Shown: one piece after another, positions 1 through 4,384 of the stretch
Layout: each line of letters begins with the position of its first letter
How positions within the stretch are numbered: position 1 is the stretch's first letter
Origin: Paraprevotella sp.
GTDB lineage: Bacteria; Bacteroidota; Bacteroidia; Bacteroidales; Bacteroidaceae
NCBI GenBank assembly: GCA_017630975.1
Contig: JAGBUF010000275.1
Span: forward strand, 1-6,991
Direction of reading: 5' to 3'
DNA: 6,991 bases
The notes under the pieces: model-generated
The model's database searches: none
What the model was told of the DNA's origin: nothing
The model's input: only the letters and a program-made list of their open reading frames with translations
Made by a program: the position numbers and the translations under genes

Positions 1-717
1 GGTATCATCCTCAATGATACGATCAACGCTATCACCATGGGCAATATATTCCAAACTGTCAATGCTTACATCTGAACAACGATTCCACATCTTGAGGAAA
101 ATATTGCGATAAAGCGATACTGCATCACCTTCAAGACGCATGTGCATATCTCTCCACTTACCAAATTCAGGTTTACCATGTATGTAGTAATCAGCTACAT
201 TCATTCCACCGGTATAAAGTACAAGTCCGTCAATAATAACTATTTTACGATGGTCACGATGAAATGCATGGTTGATCCATGGAAAGACAAGCGGGTCAAA
301 CTTATGGATTTCTATTCCGGCATCACGTAATCTTTGTATGTGTTCTTTTTTCAGGGGTTGGTCATTACTTCTATTCCCCCAATCATCAAAAATAATACGA
401 ACAACAACACCTTCATTTACTTTTTTACAAAGTAGGTCAAACAGCACATTTCCTATAGAGTCATTGCGGAAATTAAAATATTCTAAATATACATATTTCT
501 GGGCTTTCTGAATCTCGTCGAACATCAGTTCAAACTTCTCTGCACCACTCGTTATCAGTTGTATTTTGTTGTTACCGGCAAACTGAATTCCTAACTCTTT
601 TAAATCAACAATGGTCAGAGAATCACTATTCAACTCCTCAGCAACAACATATTGAGGACCTAAATAAAAAGAAAAACAAAATAAAAGAAGCAGGATATTA
701 CTTCGCATCAGCACCAT
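1..717 (-). CDS. Phospholipase D / cardiolipin synthase-like protein with signal peptide (3' end beyond window)
   Basis: PLD-superfamily enzyme, most like bacterial cardiolipin synthases, which join phosphatidyl groups to make cardiolipin in the envelope. The 239 visible codons hold the N-terminal catalytic half. The first HKD motif is complete (His156, Lys158, Asp163 in HRKIVIIDG) and is followed by the TGGMNVADYY segment typical of Cls proteins. A second HKD motif would lie beyond the left edge. The N-terminus looks like a Sec signal peptide: Arg5, a hydrophobic run at about residues 8-20, and a possible cleavage after VVA (residue 26). The paired membrane helices of classical ClsA are absent. 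The ATG at 717 is the first in this frame after a stop; the ATG at 708 (MRSNILL) is equally plausible and gives a tidier signal peptide. It begins 18 bases after kdsD and is probably co-transcribed with it. PLD family membership is firm; cardiolipin as the product is inferred. Confidence 0.87.
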   Translation of the reverse strand, partial: MVLMRSNILLLLFCFSFYLGPQYVVAEELNSDSLTIVDLKELGIQFAGNNKIQLITSGAEKFELMFDEIQKAQKYVYLEYFNFRNDSIGNVLFDLLCKKVNEGVVVRIIFDDWGNRSNDQPLKKEHIQRLRDAGIEIHKFDPLVFPWINHAFHRDHRKIVIIDGLVLYTGGMNVADYYIHGKPEFGKWRDMHMRLEGDAVSLYRNIFLKMWNRCSDVSIDSLEYIAHGDSVDRIIEDDT

Positions 718-735
718 TATCAACAAACGTTTTCA

Positions 736-1686
736 TCAAAACATACAACTGAAATGGTCAACGACACCTAACAGATGTTTCTCATCATCAACAACCAACA
801 CCGTATGTATCTTGTTTTTATGCATAATAGACTGTATTTTGGCAATCTTGGTGTCCGGAGTTACACATTTGGGTGAGACAGTCATGACATCAGCAACCGG
901 TACATTGAAGAATTTATCCTGTAGTCTTTCCATGGCACGACGCACGTCACCATCTGTAATCAATCCTTCAATTTTGTCATTCACCACTACGATGCCTAAA
1001 CCCAATTTACCTTTACTGACATGTATGATGGCTTCGCCCAATTTCATGGAGGGCTCTATCACCGGCAAATCATTGCTTCGCATAACATCTCTTGCTGTTG
1101 CCAATAAGCGTTTACCCAACGAGCCACCCGGATGATATTGTGCGAAATCACTCGCATTAAAATTTCTAACCTTAATCAATGCACATGCCAAAGCATCCCC
1201 CATCACCAATGTTGCTGTACTTGATGAGGTTGGAGCTAAATTCAAGGGGCACGCCTCTTGATTAACCGCAACAGTTAAATGACTATTTGAATAGGTGGCT
1301 AACATTGATTCAGGGTTACCTGAAATACCTATCAGCGGAATATTATGTTCAAGAAGATAGGGAATAAAACGAAGCAATTCATCGGTTTGGCCTGAATTTG
1401 AAATGGCAATCACTACGTCATCTTTAGTCATCACACCTAAATCACCATGAAACACATCAAGAGGATTGATAAAAAAAGCAGGAGTACCGGTACTGGACAA
1501 TGTAGCTGCCATCTTGGCTCCAACGTGCCCACTTTTGCCTACACCTGTAATAATTATTTTTCCTTTACATTCATATATAATCTCTACTGCCTTATCAAAA
1601 TTTTCATCCAACTGTGGAATCAAATTCAATATGGCCTGTGCTTCATCCTGAAAACACTTTACTGCTATGTCTTTCAAACTACTCAT
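736..1686 (-). CDS. kdsD: Arabinose-5-phosphate isomerase (KpsF/GutQ/KdsD family)
   Basis: Cytoplasmic aldose-ketose isomerase that converts D-ribulose 5-phosphate to D-arabinose 5-phosphate, the first dedicated step of Kdo synthesis. The 316 residues are near the usual family length (328 in E. coli KdsD). A SIS sugar-phosphate domain spans about residues 30-175, with GVGKSGHVGAK (48-58), HGDLG (His80), SNSGQTDE (96-103) and the ACPLNLAPTSS segment. HPGGSLGK (185-192, with His185) ends this part. Two CBS domains follow at about 200-255 and 265-314. The histidines expected for catalysis in this family (the HGDLG and HPGG ones) are present. The ATG overlaps the kdsA stop in an ATGA arrangement, so the two enzymes are probably translationally coupled, and KdsA uses the KdsD product. 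The stop TGA itself overlaps another ATG (736-734) that opens only a 12-codon frame. The family does not separate KdsD, GutQ and KpsF by sequence alone; the kdsA neighbour favours the Kdo role. Confidence 0.96.
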   Translation of the reverse strand: MSSLKDIAVKCFQDEAQAILNLIPQLDENFDKAVEIIYECKGKIIITGVGKSGHVGAKMAATLSSTGTPAFFINPLDVFHGDLGVMTKDDVVIAISNSGQTDELLRFIPYLLEHNIPLIGISGNPESMLATYSNSHLTVAVNQEACPLNLAPTSSSTATLVMGDALACALIKVRNFNASDFAQYHPGGSLGKRLLATARDVMRSNDLPVIEPSMKLGEAIIHVSKGKLGLGIVVVNDKIEGLITDGDVRRAMERLQDKFFNVPVADVMTVSPKCVTPDTKIAKIQSIMHKNKIHTVLVVDDEKHLLGVVDHFSCMF

Positions 1687-2435
1687 AACAGGGATTTAAT
1701 AACATTCTCCAATTCATCCAACTGCAACATATTTGGTCCATCGCTGAGTGCTTCATCCGGGTTAGGATGAACCTCAAAGAAATAACCATTCGCACCAAAA
1801 GCTTTGGCTGCTAATGCCATTGCAGGAACAAACTCACGATTACCACCGGTCTTTCCGCCGGCTGCACCCGGTCGCTGTACAGAGTGCGTACAATCCATAA
1901 TCACTCTTGACGTGATGGATTTCATGTCGGGGATATTACGAAAATCGACCACTAAATTATTATATCCATAAATATTTCCACGCTCAGTCAGCCATACTTC
2001 TTTCGCACCTGCCTCAATCGCTTTTTCTACCGGATATTTCATATCAACGCCTGAAAGGAATTGGGCTTTTTTGATATTCACCACCTTACCGGTCTTAGCA
2101 GCAGCGACCAACAAATCCGTCTGACGACATAAAAATGCAGGGATTTGCAGGACATCTGCTATTTCCCCTACCGGTTGAGCCTGAACACTCTCATGTATAT
2201 CCGTCAATACCTTCAAGCCATATTTTTGTTTGATATCGTTCAACATCAACAAACCTTTCTCCATTCCTGGTCCACGAAAAGAGGATATTGATGTACGATT
2301 GGCCTTATCAAATGATGCCTTGAAATAGATTTCAATTCCTAAATTCTTTTGTATTTCAACCAATTTACAAGCAACTTGTTCAAGTAATTCCATGGATTCA
2401 ATAACACATGGACCTGCAATAAAAATAGGCTTCAT
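1683..2435 (-). CDS. kdsA: 3-deoxy-8-phosphooctulonate (Kdo-8-phosphate) synthase, metal-dependent type
   Basis: Condenses D-arabinose 5-phosphate with phosphoenolpyruvate to give Kdo 8-phosphate and phosphate, in the cytoplasm, for the lipopolysaccharide inner core. The 250-residue TIM-barrel protein is shorter than E. coli KdsA (284). Recognisable segments are AGPCVIES (7-14), FKASFDKANR (38-47), FRGPGMEKG (53-61), PAFLCRQTDL (99-108), KKAQF (122-126), DCTHSVQRPG (181-190) and EVHPNPDEALSDGPNML (221-237). Cys10, His184, Glu221 and Asp232 match the four metal ligands of class II enzymes (Cys11, His185, Glu222 and Asp233 in Aquifex aeolicus) with a constant offset of one. Metal-independent enzymes such as E. 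coli's carry Asn in place of the Cys. It therefore should need a divalent metal. The ATG at 2435 gives the expected short N-terminus. The gene lies 77 bases after marC, behind its own likely promoter, and shares 4 bases with kdsD. Confidence 0.97.
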   Translation of the reverse strand: MKPIFIAGPCVIESMELLEQVACKLVEIQKNLGIEIYFKASFDKANRTSISSFRGPGMEKGLLMLNDIKQKYGLKVLTDIHESVQAQPVGEIADVLQIPAFLCRQTDLLVAAAKTGKVVNIKKAQFLSGVDMKYPVEKAIEAGAKEVWLTERGNIYGYNNLVVDFRNIPDMKSITSRVIMDCTHSVQRPGAAGGKTGGNREFVPAMALAAKAFGANGYFFEVHPNPDEALSDGPNMLQLDELENVIKSLL

Positions 2436-2458
2436 ATCTATACAACGTTATTTATATG

Positions 2459-2466
2459 CAAATATA
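2459..2466 (-). promoter_or_regulatory. Possible Bacteroides-type -7 promoter element for kdsA-kdsD-cls
   Basis: The minus strand reads TATATTTG here, a full match to the Bacteroidales -7 consensus TAnnTTTG. It lies 23 bases before the kdsA ATG, so the transcript would have a leader of roughly 10-20 bases. The 77-base gap that holds it is very AT-rich. No clear -33 TTTG sits at the usual spacing, and such AT-rich gaps throw up matches by chance, so this is tentative. If real, it makes the Kdo genes a unit separable from marC. Confidence 0.4.
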
Positions 2467-2512
2467 TGTAAATTAATTTTAACAGCACGCCAACAGACTT
2501 AAAAAAGCACTC

Positions 2513-3148
2513 TTAACTTCCGATTATACTGGACAGTATGGGACGTATACCACTGACAAAACATTCAACGGCTATCACCATCAAAATCAACCCCATCAGA
2601 CGCATCATCACATTATTTCCGGTTTCACCTATATATCTTGTCAAACGTGTTGAAGCACTCAATATAAAGTAAGCAGACAAATAGACCAAAAGAATGACTA
2701 TGACCAAAGTGATCTTCAAGTCAAAAGTCTGCGCCTCCTGCATTAACATAATGGCATTGGCAATGGCACCGGGACCGCATAACATCGGTATGGCCAAAGG
2801 GGTTACAGTGATATCGTCGACATATTCCTTTATTTCTTCATCCTTTAATTTTACAGATGTGTATTTTGCCTGTAGCATATCATAACCTATTCGGAAAATG
2901 ATAAATCCACCTACTATTCTAAAACCATCGGTTGATATACCAAAGAATTTAAACAGAAACTGTCCTGCCAATACAAAAAGTATCAACGTAATACAAGCAA
3001 TGATCGAGGCTTTTTTTACAATAGCACGACGTGCCTTCTCATCCATTGAATGTGTCATCGTAAGGAAGACCGGCATCATACTCAACGGATTTGTAATGGT
3101 GAACAATGAAGTGAAGCACAAAAGCGCAAAAGGAAAAACAACATCCAT
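2513..3148 (-). CDS. MarC family integral membrane protein (UPF0056)
   Basis: Multi-pass inner-membrane protein of the MarC/UPF0056 family. Members were once linked to multiple antibiotic resistance, but that role has not held up and no transported substrate is established. The 211 residues match the family size. About six membrane segments can be seen, near residues 5-25, 47-68, 73-91, 118-136, 145-165 and 182-200. Family signatures are TNPLSMMPVFL (19-29), FGISTDGFRIVGGFIIFRIGYDML (69-92, read as two adjoining parts) and TVTPLAIPMLCGPGAI (114-129). Charged residues cluster in the loop at about 95-112 (LKDEEIKEYVDD). It starts 18 bases after the second ChrA-family gene and is probably co-transcribed with the pair. 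This placement suggests, but does not show, a shared transport or stress role. Confidence 0.93.
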   Translation of the reverse strand: MDVVFPFALLCFTSLFTITNPLSMMPVFLTMTHSMDEKARRAIVKKASIIACITLILFVLAGQFLFKFFGISTDGFRIVGGFIIFRIGYDMLQAKYTSVKLKDEEIKEYVDDITVTPLAIPMLCGPGAIANAIMLMQEAQTFDLKITLVIVILLVYLSAYFILSASTRLTRYIGETGNNVMMRLMGLILMVIAVECFVSGIRPILSSIIGS

Positions 3149-3166
3149 AGTAATTTACTTTAGTAA

Positions 3167-3742
3167 TTAAAACAATAGCCATCCGGCAATACCACTCATA
3201 CAAATAAGTTTTATAGGGCTTATTTTATACACATGACTACCAATAAAAGCAAAGAGAAATAGGAAAATGCTTATATAAAATTGCCACGGATAGTCGGGTG
3301 TGGAAAAATTCTCTGGTGTCAACAAGAAAAGTGTTGCTGCTGCCATCAATGACACAACAGCCGGGCGCAATCCCTCAAATACACTTTCAACCGTCGGATG
3401 ATCCTTATATTTGATAAAATATTTACTGATTACAATCATAAGTATCAACGACGGAAAGACGACTGCTAATGTTGCTGTCATACTTCCTAATACAGCCCAA
3501 AATGGACCATAACCGGCATTTAAGACAGTTGTATAGCCAACATAAGTTGCTGAATTGATTCCTATTGGACCCGGAGTCATTTGGCTGATAGCAACAATAT
3601 CTGTAAATTCACCACTTGTCAACCAACCATAACGGTTTACAATTTCTCCTTGTATTAACGATATCATCGCATATCCGCCACCAAAACCGAACAATCCAAT
3701 TTTGATGAAGCTATAGAACAATTTAAGATACAACAATATCAT
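3167..3742 (-). CDS. Single-domain ChrA-family (chromate transporter) protein, second of a pair
   Basis: Short-chain member of the CHR (chromate ion transporter) superfamily, 191 residues, about half the length of two-domain ChrA. Visible family features are the FGFGGGYAMISLI segment (18-30), GWLTSGEFTDIVAISQMTPGPIG (39-61, in overlapping family motifs) with an intact TPGP, and TVESVFEGLRPAVVSLMAA (117-135). Hydrophobic segments follow at about 85-108, 124-141, 153-169 and 176-191, which fits five or so membrane spans. The ATG lies 5 bases after the preceding CHR gene, so the two are surely co-transcribed. In other bacteria such paired short CHR proteins work together, which suggests a heterodimer here. 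Members export chromate in resistant bacteria, but many carry other or unknown anions; with no ChrB or other resistance gene nearby, chromate as the natural substrate is doubtful. Confidence 0.92.
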   Translation of the reverse strand: MILLYLKLFYSFIKIGLFGFGGGYAMISLIQGEIVNRYGWLTSGEFTDIVAISQMTPGPIGINSATYVGYTTVLNAGYGPFWAVLGSMTATLAVVFPSLILMIVISKYFIKYKDHPTVESVFEGLRPAVVSLMAAATLFLLTPENFSTPDYPWQFYISIFLFLFAFIGSHVYKISPIKLICMSGIAGWLLF

Positions 3743-3747
3743 TTCTC

Positions 3748-4311
3748 TTACTTATTTTCTGTATTATCAATTGGTCTTATAAAATGACCATATAAAAAGC
3801 CACCTACACCCGCTAACAAAATAATATATATGGGTGAAACACCGAAAAGCCATATCAGCAATGCACCGACTATAGGTATCCAGAAATTTGTTACCGTGAT
3901 TTTTGCTGCTTTAGCCATTTTGAATGTAGGCGCTGCGATCAGTGCCACTACAGCGGGACGTATTCCTTTGAATATGCTTTCTACTGTCTTGTTTTCCTTG
4001 AAATTTTGGAAAAACAGAGCAATTCCTAATATAATAAGGAAAGAAGGCAAAATGGTCCCTAAGGTGCACACAATACTCCCCCATACCCCCTTCAGTTTAT
4101 AGCCAATAAAAATACTCAAATTGACCGCAAAAATACCCGGACAACTCTGAGCTATAGCCATCAAGTCCAGAAATTCTTCACGATCAACCCACCGATATTT
4201 ATTGACTACATCTGCTTCAATTAAAGGCACCATCGCATAACCACCACCAATGGTAAACAGTCCTATACGAAAGAATGTCTTGAAACAAGTCCAAAATATA
4301 TTTTCCGGCAT
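3748..4311 (-). CDS. Single-domain ChrA-family (chromate transporter) protein, first of a pair
   Basis: Short-chain CHR superfamily membrane protein, 187 residues from the chosen start. Counting from that Met, the CHR signatures are IGLFTIGGGYAMVPLIE (16-32), WVDREEFLDLMAIAQSCPGI (41-60) and TVESIFKGIRPAVVALIAA (109-127). It is clearly related to its downstream neighbour but has SCPGI where that protein has MTPGPI, so the halves have diverged as in other CHR pairs. Hydrophobic stretches near 75-101, 118-128, 143-157 and 160-174 are consistent with several membrane spans. The frame stays open to an ATG at 4362, but that codon lies in the loop of the probable purL terminator. The ATG at 4311 (MPENIFWT) gives the usual short N-terminus before the GGGYAM motif; the ATG at 4326 is the other candidate. 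Chromate efflux is the family label; the actual substrate is unknown. Confidence 0.9.
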   Translation of the reverse strand: MPENIFWTCFKTFFRIGLFTIGGGYAMVPLIEADVVNKYRWVDREEFLDLMAIAQSCPGIFAVNLSIFIGYKLKGVWGSIVCTLGTILPSFLIILGIALFFQNFKENKTVESIFKGIRPAVVALIAAPTFKMAKAAKITVTNFWIPIVGALLIWLFGVSPIYIILLAGVGGFLYGHFIRPIDNTENK

Positions 4312-4333
4312 AGAATTAGTAATCATACAAACG

Positions 4334-4375
4334 AAGAAAGCAATGCAAGAAGATTGCTTCAAACATTGCTTTCTT
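4334..4375 (-). terminator. Perfect 12-bp hairpin after purL, probable transcription terminator
   Basis: The minus strand carries AAGAAAGCAATG, an 18-base loop, and CATTGCTTTCTT, an exact 12-bp inverted repeat. The loop holds a smaller stem, GAAG-CAAT-CTTC, flanked by three unpaired bases on each side. The hairpin begins 9 bases after the purL stop codon, where a terminator is expected. The 3' arm is T-rich (GCTTTCTT), but it is followed by CGTTTG rather than an unbroken T run, so termination may be partial. It could also guard the purL mRNA 3' end against decay or allow some read-through into the ChrA genes. Confidence 0.68.
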
Positions 4376-4384
4376 AAAGTCTAA

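Noticed and set aside
142..511. Plus-strand open frames of 62 and 79 codons
   Set aside because: They lie antisense to the PLD gene, whose HKD motif and codon use are clear, and they resemble no protein family I know. The same holds for the other plus-strand frames opposite kdsD, marC, chrA and purL.
2467..2512. Terminator after marC
   Set aside because: A T run is present near 2500-2506 on the minus strand, but no inverted repeat precedes it. The two GTGCT copies nearby are direct, not inverted.
3149..3169. Repeat between the second ChrA gene and marC (AGTAATT twice, with a TTACT-TT-AGTAA palindrome)
   Set aside because: The arms are only 5-7 bases, the palindrome loop is too tight to form a stem, and the stretch is AT-rich. 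Chance is the simplest reading.
4312..4362. N-terminal extension of the first ChrA-family protein from the ATG at 4362
   Set aside because: These 17 codons lie within the hairpin loop and 3' arm after purL, add residues that CHR proteins do not need, and place the start inside a probable terminator. The ATG at 4311 gives the usual N-terminus.
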